This document shows positions 16,423 through 25,086 of a stretch of DNA of 40,715 nucleotides, one piece after another (within the stretch, counting starts at the first letter, position 1; every line of letters starts with the position of its first letter). Location: the NCBI GenBank assembly GCA_947303055.1, contig CAMYXV010000007.1, positions 1 through 40,715 on the forward strand. Reading direction: 5' to 3'. The stretch comes from an uncultured Bacteroidales bacterium (GTDB taxonomy: Bacteria > Bacteroidota > Bacteroidia > Bacteroidales > F082). A program made the position numbers and the translations under genes. Under the pieces are notes generated by a model. That model saw only the letters and a program-made list of their open reading frames with translations, searched no databases and was not told where the DNA came from.

Positions 16423-18447
16423 ATGCGTTTCCTTTATCCACAAATGCTTTGGGGCCTGTTTGCCCTGCTGATTCCCATTCTCATCCACCTGTTTAATTTC
16501 AGGCGGCATAAGTTGGTGTATTTCAGTAATACCGCCGTGCTGCGGTCTATCCAACAGGAGAACGCCAAGACGCGGAAACTGAAATATCTTGTCACTTTGT
16601 TGTTGCGCTGCCTGTTTATTGCGGCCTTGGTGTTGGCTTTTGCCTTCCCCTATCATCCTGAGAAACAGTTGAATGTCAATACGGCAGACAACCTTATTGG
16701 TGTTTACATCGACAACTCGATGAGTATGAAGGGACAGTCGCAGCGCACCACCTTGATTGAGGATGCGCGGCAGTCGGCACGGGATTTGGTGCACAAGCTC
16801 AATCCCTCCAACCGTTACCTGCTGATGACCAACAGCTTCGAGATCCAGAACGAATACCCGATGAACCAAGAGGAGATGCTTGACCAGCTCGACCGCATGA
16901 GTCCCGACGGGGCACCCGTGCCGATGGGCGAGGTGATGGACCGTTTTGAAATGTTGGCCAAGCAGCATGGATTTGCCACTTCGACTATGTTCGTCTATTC
17001 TGATTTCCAAAGGAATACCTTCGACTTGTCGGCAGCCAAGGCCGACACGGCCATGCAAGTGGTGGTGATACCGATGACGCCCGAGTTCAAGACCAACCTT
17101 TACATTGATTCCGTGTGGTTGGCTTCGCCCGTGGTACAGCCTGGCTTGACCAACGACCTCAATGTCCGCATTGTCAACCAAGGCGACAAGGAGGTAAAGG
17201 GCTTGCCCATTACCTTCAACATGAACGGCACGATGGCGGCTTCCACGACTGTCGACTTGGAGAAAAATGGTAAACAGGAAGTCGTCATGCAGTTTGTGGT
17301 GGACGGCACTGGCGACCAACGTTGCAGTGTGTCGCTGAACGACCATCCCATCACTTTTGACGACTCTTACGACTTCGTCTTAGGCGTAAGGCCAAGCCTT
17401 TCCGTGATTGAGTTGGGCAGCGAGACCACGAGTTGCGCCCTGCTTTTTGAGGACGATGAGCAGTTCCGCTACACCTTGATGGAGCCTTCGCGCTTCGATT
17501 TGGACCAATTGGCCAAAGCCCAGTTCATCATCGTCAACGAGACTGCTAACCTAAACGAGACCTTACAGCAGACGCTATTGAATTGTGTCGCCGACGGTGC
17601 CGCTTTATTAGTGTTTCCTTCGAAATCAGACCCGAAGAATGATGCTTACCTTTTGAATAAGTTGGGCCTCTCGGTCATGGAACTCGACACCAACACCACT
17701 GTAGCGCAGGACTTGGCGCTGCGGCATGAGTTCTTCAGCGATGTCATCCTCGACATGCCCCAACATGCCGATCTGCCCAAGGTGAAGAAACACCTGCGTT
17801 TGAGAAGCAATGGCATCCCTAATACTTTGTTGATTTTGCAGAATGGCGACCCGATGCTGTTCTCCGAGGCAGTGGGTCAAGGACAGGCTTTCGTCATGGC
17901 CACCGCTCTTGATCCGAAGTGGAGCGACCTTGCCGACCATTCAATCTTTGTCCCGATGTTAGTCAAAATGGCACTGCTTGGCGGGCAACTGAACAGGCTT
18001 TCCTATACCATTGGCCAAGACAGAATGCTGGTTTTGAACGATATGAGCCTTGAAGGTGACCACCAATACCTCTTCGCGAATTCAGAACGTAGCTTTGAAC
18101 AAATGCCAGCCTCGGAGGTGAGGAACGGCAAGGTCTATCTCTATTTGAATGATAACCTGCCCTCGGCAGGCTTTTATGACCTGTTGGTCAATGATAGTGT
18201 CAATCGTGTGACGGCATGGAACGAAAGCCGTGTGGAGTCGCGCATGGACTTCGTGGACCGCGACGAGGTAAGCAAGGCCTTTGCCAAAGCCGGTTTCGAT
18301 GTGGCCGCCGTTTTGGACACTTCCGACTTTGCCACTGCCGACCTCGTGGAGGCCATGGCGCATCAGTCCTCGCAATGGAAGTTATTCGCGCTGATAGCTT
18401 TGCTGGCTTTGCTCGGGGAAATATTAGTGCTAAGGTTTTGGAAGTAA
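16423..18447 (+). CDS. BatA-domain / von Willebrand A-like membrane protein
   Basis: 674 residues. It begins with the BatA N-terminal signature: a membrane helix (about 9-24) running into HLFNFRRHKLVYFSNTAVL, then a second helix (about 57-76). A VWA-like domain follows from about 92 with the MIDAS-type motif DNSMS (Asp97, Ser99, Ser101). Later regions include beta-rich segments (NDLNVRIVNQGDKEVKG) and a glutamine-amidotransferase-like section. The end has one more helix (LFALIALLALLGEILVL) and a short basic tail. Bat proteins in Bacteroides were linked to aerotolerance, but many BatA-domain proteins of this longer type have no known role. It has its own promoter and no MoxR ATPase or other bat genes beside it. 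Confidence 0.88.
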   Translation: MRFLYPQMLWGLFALLIPILIHLFNFRRHKLVYFSNTAVLRSIQQENAKTRKLKYLVTLLLRCLFIAALVLAFAFPYHPEKQLNVNTADNLIGVYIDNSMSMKGQSQRTTLIEDARQSARDLVHKLNPSNRYLLMTNSFEIQNEYPMNQEEMLDQLDRMSPDGAPVPMGEVMDRFEMLAKQHGFATSTMFVYSDFQRNTFDLSAAKADTAMQVVVIPMTPEFKTNLYIDSVWLASPVVQPGLTNDLNVRIVNQGDKEVKGLPITFNMNGTMAASTTVDLEKNGKQEVVMQFVVDGTGDQRCSVSLNDHPITFDDSYDFVLGVRPSLSVIELGSETTSCALLFEDDEQFRYTLMEPSRFDLDQLAKAQFIIVNETANLNETLQQTLLNCVADGAALLVFPSKSDPKNDAYLLNKLGLSVMELDTNTTVAQDLALRHEFFSDVILDMPQHADLPKVKKHLRLRSNGIPNTLLILQNGDPMLFSEAVGQGQAFVMATALDPKWSDLADHSIFVPMLVKMALLGGQLNRLSYTIGQDRMLVLNDMSLEGDHQYLFANSERSFEQMPASEVRNGKVYLYLNDNLPSAGFYDLLVNDSVNRVTAWNESRVESRMDFVDRDEVSKAFAKAGFDVAAVLDTSDFATADLVEAMAHQSSQWKLFALIALLALLGEILVLRFWK

Positions 18448-18523
18448 AACACATGCATAATCAGTGTGTTGATTGACAGAATAGAGAATAATTCAATTGT
18501 TTACCAATTAATAAAATCAACTT

Positions 18524-19468
18524 ATGGAAGAATTCAAAAACAATTTGCATTGCAATAAGATTTATAAAGGTGACAAGCTTTTTAAAAGAAAGGCTAGAAG
18601 TAAGCAGTCGGACTTTAGAGAGAAAGTTTTAAAAGTTGGTTATGACATGGAAAACCGATTTGGTCAATATGGCGCATTTCTATTGCCAGAACATGCATCA
18701 AAGGGTTTAAACTTTTGTGAGGAGTTTAGAACTGAAATACTTGATCGAATAAAGTTGCGTTACCCTACCATGTCGAATGAACAACATGACGGACTATATG
18801 CTAATATGCTGAGAAGTGAGCATATACCTTGGAATATCTTTGTTCCTATGGATGAGGACAGACATGCCGCAGCCAAAGTGCTTAATGAAATCATTGGCGA
18901 TCCTTTCATAGACGAGATTACTAGAATAGAAATTGAATGGGCACCTGATAAAGCGCAAAGTCTTAATGACAACACATCATTCGACACATATATAGAATAT
19001 CTTAGTAGTGGTAAGAAATGTGGTATTGGCATTGAGGTAAAATACACAGAGGAGGGTTACCATTTCGGGGAAAAAGAGTATAAAGAGGTGATGGAGAACG
19101 AGCATTCTAAGTACGCTGAAGTTACTAAAGCTTGTGGTTTATACAGTGATAGCATCGCCAATACACCACTTCGTGAGACTCCTCTTTGTCAGGATGAATA
19201 CCGTCAGATTTGGCGTAATCATATCTTGGGCGAGTCAATGGTATTGAATCATATGCTTTGCAGATTCCATACTGTAACGTTATTTCCAAGTGGGAATCCT
19301 CATTTTTCAGAAGTGTTGCCAAAGTATTTGGAATTCCTTTCGGATTATGGAAAGTCCACGTTCAGATATATCACTTTTGAGGAACTATTTGAATTGTTGG
19401 GAACAAACTATAAGGAAGCCAAATATCAGAAATGGATTAATTATCTAAAAAAGCGTTATCCGTTTTAA
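18524..19468 (+). CDS. Solitary PD-(D/E)XK nuclease-like protein (PGN_0703-like)
   Basis: 314 residues, no signal peptide or membrane segment. The segment FDTYIEYL followed after 16 residues by GIGIEVKYTE fits the PD-(D/E)XK core: Asp154, Glu171 and Lys173. The layout and the C-terminal part (RNHILGESMVLN ... FRYITFEELFELLG) resemble the group of Bacteroidota proteins typified by P. gingivalis PGN_0703, annotated as a restriction-endonuclease-like superfamily. The gene is visibly AT-richer than its neighbours (many AAA, TTT and ATA codons), has no methyltransferase or helicase beside it and sits alone between two core genes, which suggests acquisition. A defence or DNA-processing nuclease is plausible; substrate unknown. 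No promoter of the window's usual type precedes it. Confidence 0.7.
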   Translation: MEEFKNNLHCNKIYKGDKLFKRKARSKQSDFREKVLKVGYDMENRFGQYGAFLLPEHASKGLNFCEEFRTEILDRIKLRYPTMSNEQHDGLYANMLRSEHIPWNIFVPMDEDRHAAAKVLNEIIGDPFIDEITRIEIEWAPDKAQSLNDNTSFDTYIEYLSSGKKCGIGIEVKYTEEGYHFGEKEYKEVMENEHSKYAEVTKACGLYSDSIANTPLRETPLCQDEYRQIWRNHILGESMVLNHMLCRFHTVTLFPSGNPHFSEVLPKYLEFLSDYGKSTFRYITFEELFELLGTNYKEAKYQKWINYLKKRYPF

Positions 19469-19549
19469 AAGGTTGTTGTAGTGCATAGATTAAGAAGGTT
19501 TTTCTTGCTTTATAGTTTTGGATATTTACTTATCTAAACGCTTTTTTAT

Positions 19550-19557
19550 TATTTTTG
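19550..19557 (+). promoter_or_regulatory. -7 box before parC
   Basis: TATTTTTG at 19550-19557, followed by CA as in several other promoters of this window; ATG of parC is 19 nt downstream. No well-spaced -33 element is seen. Confidence 0.45.
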
Positions 19558-19576
19558 CAAGCAGTAGAAAACGCTT

Positions 19577-22315
19577 ATGGATAACGAAGAGAATTTGGAA
19601 AACGAACCCTTGGACGAGCAGCCCGTAGACGAGAACTTTGAAGGCGTGGAAGACGCTCAGGCTCAAGAAGATGAATACCATGTGATACCGCTAAAAGGTA
19701 TGTTCGAGAACTGGTTTCTCGACTATGCCTCTTATGTCATTTTGGAACGTGCCGTGCCCGCCATTGAGGACGGCTTGAAGCCCGTTCAGCGACGCATTTT
19801 GCACTCGATGGACGAACTCGATGATGGTCGCTTCAACAAGGTTGCCAATATCGTGGGTAACACGATGAAATACCACCCTCATGGTGATGCTTCTATCGGT
19901 GATGCATTGGTGCAACTTGCCCAAAAAGATCTGCTTATGGACACGCAGGGTAATTTCGGCAACATCCTCACGGGTGACGATGCTGCCGCTCCGCGTTACA
20001 TCGAGGCACGCCTCTCAAAGTTCGCCAAAGAAGTCGTCTTCAACCATAAGACTACGGATTGGACCCGTTCCTATGACAACCGTAACGCCGAGCCAGTTTC
20101 CCTGCCAGTGAAGTTCCCGTTGCTGTTAGCCCAAGGCACAGAAGGTATCGCTGTGGGTTTGGCTTCCAAGTTCCTTCCGCATAACTTCAATGAGTTGATT
20201 GACGCTTCTGTTGCCTATCTGCGCGACGAGCCTTTCACGCTCTATCCTGACTTCCCGACAGGTGGTTTGATGGATGTGACCAACTACAATGACGGTCTGC
20301 GTGGCGGCAAGGTGCGTATTCGTGCGCGAATCAGCCAACAGGATAAGAAGACACTGGTTATCAGTGAAATACCTTACGGTACCACCACGGGCGGTGTCAT
20401 CGACAGCATTGTGAAGTGCAACGATAAGGGCAAGATCAAGATTAAGAAAATCGATGACAACACCGCCGAGCAGTGCGAGATCGTGATTTATCTCAATCCT
20501 GGTGTTTCGCCTGACCAGACCATTGATGCGCTCTATGCCTTCACGGATTGCGAAGTGTCGATTTCGCCCAACGCCTGCGTTATTGTCAACCAGCATCCGG
20601 CCTTCATGGGAGTGAGTGAGATTTTGAAGCTTAGCACTGACCGCACCATGGAACTCCTTAGCTGGGAGCTCCGCATTCTCATCGAGGAGTTGGAAAACAG
20701 CTGGCATTGGATTTCCTTGGAGAAGATTTTCTTCGAGAAGGGCATCTATAAGGAACTGGAAAACAAGGACTACGAGACTTGGGACGACCAACTCACGGGC
20801 ATCGAACGTCGCTTCGACAAATACCGCAAACTGCTGAAACGCGAGATTACCCGCGAGGATGTGGAGAAACTCTGCGAGAAGCCTGTCCGCAAGATCTCCA
20901 AGTTCGACATCAAAAAAGCTGACGAGCAATTAGCTGATATTGAGAAGCGTATGGAAGAGGCACACTACCACCTCGACCATATTGTGGACTATACTATTGA
21001 CTATTTCTTGCGCATCAAAGAAAAATATGGCGAGGGCCGCGAGCGCAAGACCGAGATCCGCAACTTCGATAACATCTCTGCCGTAGCTGTGGCCGCCAAC
21101 AACGAGAAACTTTATGCCAACAAGGACGAAGGTTTCGTCTGCACTGGCGAAGGCTTGAAGCGAGAGAAGAACAAGGAGGCATACGAGTATGTGTGCGACT
21201 GCTCCGACATGGACGACATCATCGTCTTCCATGAGGACGGCAAGTACATGGTGACCAAGTTGCAGCCGAAACTTTTTGTCGGTCAGAAGGTGATTCATGT
21301 ACGTGTGTTCCATAAGAACGATGACCGCACGACCTATAATGTCGCATATCGTGACGGCAAAAATGGAGCGCCACATTATGTGAAGCGTTTTGCCGTGATG
21401 GGCGTCACGCGCGACAAGGAATACGACCTCACGCAAGGCAAACCCGGCTCGAAGGTGCGCTATTTCTCATGGAACCCCAATGGCGAGGCCGAGGTCGTCA
21501 AGGTGACCTTGGTGTTGTTCAACAAGAAGCAGAAGACCGTGGACTACGACTTCGCAGACTTGGCTGTGAAAGGCCGTGGCGTGCGTGGCAACCTGCTTAC
21601 GAAGTATGAAGTCAAGGAAATCAAGAAGAGTGGGGAAGGCGTCTCCACCCTCAACGCCCGTGAAATTTGGTATGACGACACAGTGCGCCGTCTTAACGCC
21701 GACAAACGCGGAAAATGCCTTGGCGCTTTCAAGGGTGAAGACAAGATTTTGCAGATTTTCGCCAACGGCGAGTATAAGATTTCGGGCTATGACCTCAATA
21801 CCCACTTCGACGACGACATGGTGGAAATCCGTAAGTTCGACCCGGATGAGATTTTCTCCGTCATCTACATCGAAGGCGAGACCCAAAAGATGTACCTGAA
21901 GCGTTTCTGCATTGAAGCGGAAACCAAGCTGAACGCCCGTGCTTCCTTCATTGGTGAGCATCCCGATGCTAAATATTTGGGCCGCAGTGTAGATGACATG
22001 CCGCGCTTGAGGCTGAGTTACAAAGTCAGCGACGCGGGCAACAGCTTCCCCGACGACGAAATCAATGTGGAGGAGTTCATCGGCATCAAGAGTTACAAGG
22101 CCAAGGGTAAACGCTTGTCAACGAGAGAGATTGACACTTGGGAGTTCTTGGAACCTTTCCAGCCTGAGCCAACGGAGGAAGAATCTGATGAGCCGACGGA
22201 ACCTGAGGAGGGGACGGAAAAGATTGCAGTGAACCCTGATGATGTGCCATTAGAGATCGTGGAACCCAAGGGCGACGGTGTGCAGATGGACTTATTTGGA
22301 GATGATGACGTATGA
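19577..22315 (+). CDS. parC: DNA topoisomerase IV subunit A
   Basis: 912 residues. Forms the breakage-reunion half of topoisomerase IV, which decatenates daughter chromosomes; the partner ParE is not in this window. After an acidic N-terminal extension (about 1-33) comes the winged-helix/tower core: GLKPVQRRILHSM, NIVGNTMKYHPHGD and the catalytic tyrosine Tyr141 in AAPRYIEARLSK. A long coiled-coil region (about 400-490) and a beta-pinwheel C-terminal domain follow. The GyrA box (QRRGGKG type) is absent, which favours ParC over GyrA. The tail is acidic (EEESDEPTEPEEGTEK). Bacteroidota ParC proteins have this length. The stop overlaps the start of the next gene by 4 nt. Confidence 0.93.
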   Translation: MDNEENLENEPLDEQPVDENFEGVEDAQAQEDEYHVIPLKGMFENWFLDYASYVILERAVPAIEDGLKPVQRRILHSMDELDDGRFNKVANIVGNTMKYHPHGDASIGDALVQLAQKDLLMDTQGNFGNILTGDDAAAPRYIEARLSKFAKEVVFNHKTTDWTRSYDNRNAEPVSLPVKFPLLLAQGTEGIAVGLASKFLPHNFNELIDASVAYLRDEPFTLYPDFPTGGLMDVTNYNDGLRGGKVRIRARISQQDKKTLVISEIPYGTTTGGVIDSIVKCNDKGKIKIKKIDDNTAEQCEIVIYLNPGVSPDQTIDALYAFTDCEVSISPNACVIVNQHPAFMGVSEILKLSTDRTMELLSWELRILIEELENSWHWISLEKIFFEKGIYKELENKDYETWDDQLTGIERRFDKYRKLLKREITREDVEKLCEKPVRKISKFDIKKADEQLADIEKRMEEAHYHLDHIVDYTIDYFLRIKEKYGEGRERKTEIRNFDNISAVAVAANNEKLYANKDEGFVCTGEGLKREKNKEAYEYVCDCSDMDDIIVFHEDGKYMVTKLQPKLFVGQKVIHVRVFHKNDDRTTYNVAYRDGKNGAPHYVKRFAVMGVTRDKEYDLTQGKPGSKVRYFSWNPNGEAEVVKVTLVLFNKKQKTVDYDFADLAVKGRGVRGNLLTKYEVKEIKKSGEGVSTLNAREIWYDDTVRRLNADKRGKCLGAFKGEDKILQIFANGEYKISGYDLNTHFDDDMVEIRKFDPDEIFSVIYIEGETQKMYLKRFCIEAETKLNARASFIGEHPDAKYLGRSVDDMPRLRLSYKVSDAGNSFPDDEINVEEFIGIKSYKAKGKRLSTREIDTWEFLEPFQPEPTEEESDEPTEPEEGTEKIAVNPDDVPLEIVEPKGDGVQMDLFGDDDV

Positions 22316-23091
22316 AAACTAGAATAACCATAGTGATAGGTATACTGTCCGTTTTGCTGCTTTCTAGCTGTCAGACGGAAAAGAAATTGGCCAAACAATA
22401 CATGGCTGAGCGCCCTGTTATTGAGGCGGCAGTTTATTTCCCCGAGCAGGCTGAGGTGAAGGTGGAATATAACACGCAATATGGCAAAAAGACTGAGGTT
22501 TTGAATGGCTTCAGCCAGGATTTGTTCCTCGATGTGATGTATAACGCCTATGCTCAAGCCATGGGTGATTATGGCGTCAATGTCTATGTGCCCGAGGATA
22601 TCGACAAGGTGCCTGTCGACTCCGTACATTGGCTGGTCATGCTTTCGCGGATGGAGATTTCGGGGCGCATCACGGAGTATGAGGATTATCTCTTCAGTGA
22701 CACGGACGAATTTAGCTACAAGCATCCGTTGAACACGGTGAATGTGGCATCATGGTTCGAGGTCAACGATGGTGATTGGAAGCCCGTGCTGTTTTGCGAG
22801 CACAACCTCATGGACGGATTCGATTCCCAGGCGGACTATTCGTTCTGGACACAGAACATCGACTATCGCTATACCATTGACACGCTTGATCTTCAGGATG
22901 TGTACAACTATGCCGTGTATTTGGGCAAGCTCTATGCGGGCTACACCTACGACTACATGATGAACAGCTATATCGGGGCTGAACTCAAGAAACAAGGCTA
23001 CGCCTATCAGATCATGCTGCGTTATGACCCGTATAAGAAGCAGTTGCTCTATTCGGATGAGGATGATTACTTTATCGAAATAAAGGAGTAA
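22312..23091 (+). CDS. Lipoprotein of unknown function, coupled to parC
   Basis: 259 residues starting at the ATGA overlap with parC. The signal MKTRITIVIGILSVLLLSSC has a lipobox with Cys20. The mature part is acidic and aromatic-rich (FEVNDGDWKPVLFCEHN, YRYTIDTLDLQDVYNYAVYLGKLYAGYTYDYMMNSYIG), and I recognise no domain. Its position next to parC, with translational coupling, need not mean a functional link. It runs tail to tail into cdaA with no space between the two stop codons. Confidence 0.85.
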   Translation: MKTRITIVIGILSVLLLSSCQTEKKLAKQYMAERPVIEAAVYFPEQAEVKVEYNTQYGKKTEVLNGFSQDLFLDVMYNAYAQAMGDYGVNVYVPEDIDKVPVDSVHWLVMLSRMEISGRITEYEDYLFSDTDEFSYKHPLNTVNVASWFEVNDGDWKPVLFCEHNLMDGFDSQADYSFWTQNIDYRYTIDTLDLQDVYNYAVYLGKLYAGYTYDYMMNSYIGAELKKQGYAYQIMLRYDPYKKQLLYSDEDDYFIEIKE

Positions 23092-23865
23092 TTAGACTTT
23101 CAACTCTTTCTCAATTATTTCCTTCAATTCCAAAGGTTTAACGGTGCTGATTTGGCCGTTAATCACCATGCTGATGTTGCCCGTTTCCTCAGATACCACG
23201 AGCGCGATGCAGTCGTTGACTTCGGTCACGCCGATAGCGGCACGGTGGCGCAGACCATAATGACCAGGGATGTTGGTCTTTTGTGTCACGGGAAGGATGC
23301 AACGGGCAGCCGTGATACGGTTGTTGCGGATAATCATGGCGCCGTCATGCAGGGGACTGTTTTTGAAAAAGATGTTCTCGATGAGTGAGTGGCTAATGTC
23401 GGCATTGACCACAACACCTGTGGAGGCGATGTCATCGAGGTTGTTTTTTCGGGCGATGAGGATGAGCGCGCCTTGCTTGATGTCCGACATGTTTTGGCAG
23501 GCTTTGGTGATGGCATCCAAATCGAGGCCAGCATTTCCGGTGATTCTCAGAAACTTGAAACGTTGCACTAGTTTGCCCTCTTGTGCTTGGGTGCCGATGG
23601 TGAACAGGAACCTTCGGATTTCAGGCTGGAAGATGATGATGAGTGCGATGAAGCCTACGCTGACAAAAGCACCGAGGATGGAACTCAGCAACTCCATTTG
23701 TAAGAACTTGACCAGTTGCCAAATGAGAAAGATGGCCACGATGCCCAAGAAGATGCTGATGGCGGTGGTGCCTTTCAGGATGCGGTAGAACCAGAAGAAG
23801 AGCAAGGCCACCAGGATAATATCGATGAAGTCGAAGACTCGGAATTGAATGAAGAGGTCAATCAT
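23092..23865 (-). CDS. cdaA: Diadenylate cyclase (CdaA/DacA type), makes c-di-AMP
   Basis: Condenses two ATP into cyclic di-AMP, a second messenger controlling potassium and osmotic balance and wall homeostasis. 257 residues: three N-terminal membrane helices (about 15-30, 34-52 and 58-80), then the DAC domain with both hallmark motifs, DGA at 174-176 (PLHDGAMII) and RHR at 206-208 (GLRHRAAIG). This is the membrane-bound CdaA class. It lies 21 nt downstream of folP on the same strand. A TAATTTTG box on the minus strand (23889-23882), overlapping the folP stop, could give it a separate promoter. The regulators CdaR and GlmM, which flank cdaA in Firmicutes, are absent here. Confidence 0.95.
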   Translation of the reverse strand: MIDLFIQFRVFDFIDIILVALLFFWFYRILKGTTAISIFLGIVAIFLIWQLVKFLQMELLSSILGAFVSVGFIALIIIFQPEIRRFLFTIGTQAQEGKLVQRFKFLRITGNAGLDLDAITKACQNMSDIKQGALILIARKNNLDDIASTGVVVNADISHSLIENIFFKNSPLHDGAMIIRNNRITAARCILPVTQKTNIPGHYGLRHRAAIGVTEVNDCIALVVSEETGNISMVINGQISTVKPLELKEIIEKELKV

Positions 23866-23881
23866 AGTTTTAAATTTGGTG

Positions 23882-23889
23882 CAAAATTA
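23882..23889 (-). promoter_or_regulatory. Possible internal promoter for cdaA
   Basis: Read on the minus strand the sequence is TAATTTTG followed by CACC, resembling the other -7 boxes here. It overlaps the folP stop codon and is 16 nt from the cdaA start. No clear -33 element, so tentative. Confidence 0.35.
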
Positions 23890-24732
23890 CGAGGTTTTTC
23901 CGATACTTTCACGAAAAGTGCCGACCAATTCGATAGCTTCGCGTGCATTTTTCACGTCGTGAACGCGCAGGATGTCAGCACCGTTGAGCAGAGCAATGGT
24001 GTTCAAAACCGTCGTCCCGTTCTCGGCAGCCTGCGGAGTAGTGCCCAAAACCTTAAAGATTAACGACTTCCTCGAGATACCGATGAGGACAGGCAGCCCG
24101 TGGTGTCGATAGCGTTCCAAGTCGTTGAGCAACTGATAATTGGCATCAAGGCTCTTGCCGAAGCCGATGCCTGGGTCGAGGATGATTTGTTGTTCAGCGT
24201 AGGCCTCTAAAACTTCACATTGCTGCCTGAAAAAGTCCATCACAGTTTGGTGGATGTCGCCGCTGAGCGTGTATTGGTGCATGGTCTCGGGCGTGCCTAC
24301 ACAATGCATCAGCACGTAAGGGATGTGGTTCTGGCCAATGTAAGGCAGCATTTCCTCGTCAAACAATCCTCCAGAGATGTCGTTGATGAGGTCGGCACCT
24401 TCGCTGATGCAGGCTTCGGCTATGTTTTTCCTGAACGTGTCGATGGAAATCAATGTTACCGGGAAGGTTTTTCTGATGGCTTTCAAGATGGGGATGACGC
24501 GCTCTAATTCCTCGCTTTCTGCGGCGATGGCGTTGTTGGGTCTTGTGGAGCAGCCTCCAATGTCGATGAAATCGGCGCCATCGGTAATCATCTGCTCGCA
24601 ATGTTGTAAAGCCTTGTCCATCTGGTTGTAACGGCCACCGTCTGAGAACGAGTCGGGTGTCACATTGAGGATGCCCATGAGGGCGGGACGGTCGAAAATG
24701 AGGGGTTTGTCTTGCGTTTTGAGTTGAAACAT
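23887..24732 (-). CDS. folP: Dihydropteroate synthase
   Basis: Joins p-aminobenzoate to dihydropterin pyrophosphate in folate synthesis; the target of sulfonamides. The ORF track extends upstream to 24819, but the natural start is ATG 24732 (MFQLKTQDKPLIF), giving 281 residues, normal for FolP. Signature 1 is MGILNVTPDSFSDGG (about 19-33). Later blocks are FIDIGGCSTRP, ADLINDISGG, ILDPGIGFGKS and VLIGISRKSLI, covering the pterin and pABA-binding sites. No obvious resistance-type insertion is seen. It probably forms a two-gene unit with cdaA, a frequent arrangement in Bacteroidota. Confidence 0.96.
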   Translation of the reverse strand: MFQLKTQDKPLIFDRPALMGILNVTPDSFSDGGRYNQMDKALQHCEQMITDGADFIDIGGCSTRPNNAIAAESEELERVIPILKAIRKTFPVTLISIDTFRKNIAEACISEGADLINDISGGLFDEEMLPYIGQNHIPYVLMHCVGTPETMHQYTLSGDIHQTVMDFFRQQCEVLEAYAEQQIILDPGIGFGKSLDANYQLLNDLERYRHHGLPVLIGISRKSLIFKVLGTTPQAAENGTTVLNTIALLNGADILRVHDVKNAREAIELVGTFRESIGKTS

Positions 24733-24754
24733 AACAAAGTGATGCTTAATTGTG

Positions 24755-24762
24755 CAAAAATA
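24755..24762 (-). promoter_or_regulatory. -7 box for folP
   Basis: On the minus strand the sequence reads TATTTTTG followed by CACA; the folP start is 22 nt downstream. The same 11 bases (TATTTTTGCAC) occur in the opposite direction at 24833-24843. No -33 match at the right distance. Confidence 0.5.
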
Positions 24763-24810
24763 AGGATTTCTTCGATACCTTTTGTTTTTTCTCCTTATTT
24801 CAAAAAAACT

Positions 24811-24840
24811 CTTGCACAAATCAAAATTTTCCTATTTTTG
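24811..24840 (+). promoter_or_regulatory. Promoter for the small ORF and FISUMP lipoprotein
   Basis: CTTG at 24811-24814, an 18-base spacer and TATTTTTG at 24833-24840. The leader to the ATG at 24918 would be about 70 nt, AT-rich and without evident hairpin. The 185 nt between folP and 24918 hold only this promoter and the divergent one. Confidence 0.55.
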
Positions 24841-24917
24841 CACCAATGTTTCTGAAAACGTTGTAAAACAATCACTTTTAATATTTTTCCAAAATTTAAC
24901 AACTAAATCAAAACGTA

Positions 24918-25067
24918 ATGAGAAATACCAACAAACACTATGAGGCTCCACAGGTGGAACTCATAGCCATCAAGCCCCAGGGCATGCTTTGCGCCTCGGG
25001 TGGTGCCGTTACCAACATGGGCGGCGGAACGGAATCCATGAACATGGTCGAAATCGATTGGCCGTAA
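24918..25067 (+). CDS. Small 49-residue protein of unknown function upstream of FISUMP lipoprotein
   Basis: Too short for the ORF track. The frame from ATG 24918 to TAA 25067 encodes 49 residues. It starts MRNTNKHYEAPQVELIAIKP, continues QGMLCASGG, then a Gly/Met-rich stretch (TNMGGGTESM), and ends EIDWP. There is no signal peptide. The pattern of a basic N-terminus, Y-x-x-P, V-E-L-I, then M-L-C-A-S-G recalls short uncharacterised Bacteroidales ORFs that begin K-x-Y-x-x-P-x-x-E-V and sit before surface-lipoprotein genes. That resemblance is from memory. It has a promoter at 24811-24840, and the lipoprotein gene begins 19 nt after its stop with a strong ribosome site between, so the two form one transcript. 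A leader peptide, small secreted peptide precursor or chaperone-like partner are all possible. Confidence 0.7.
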   Translation: MRNTNKHYEAPQVELIAIKPQGMLCASGGAVTNMGGGTESMNMVEIDWP

Positions 25068-25072
25068 TGATG

Positions 25073-25078
25073 AGGAGG
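25073..25078 (+). promoter_or_regulatory. Strong Shine-Dalgarno site before FISUMP gene
   Basis: AGGAGG at 25073-25078, 8 nt before ATG 25087. Bacteroidota genes seldom use Shine-Dalgarno sequences, and I noticed no comparably perfect one at the other starts I inspected, so this one fixes the start and hints at foreign origin or high expression. Confidence 0.75.
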
Positions 25079-25086
25079 ACACGACA

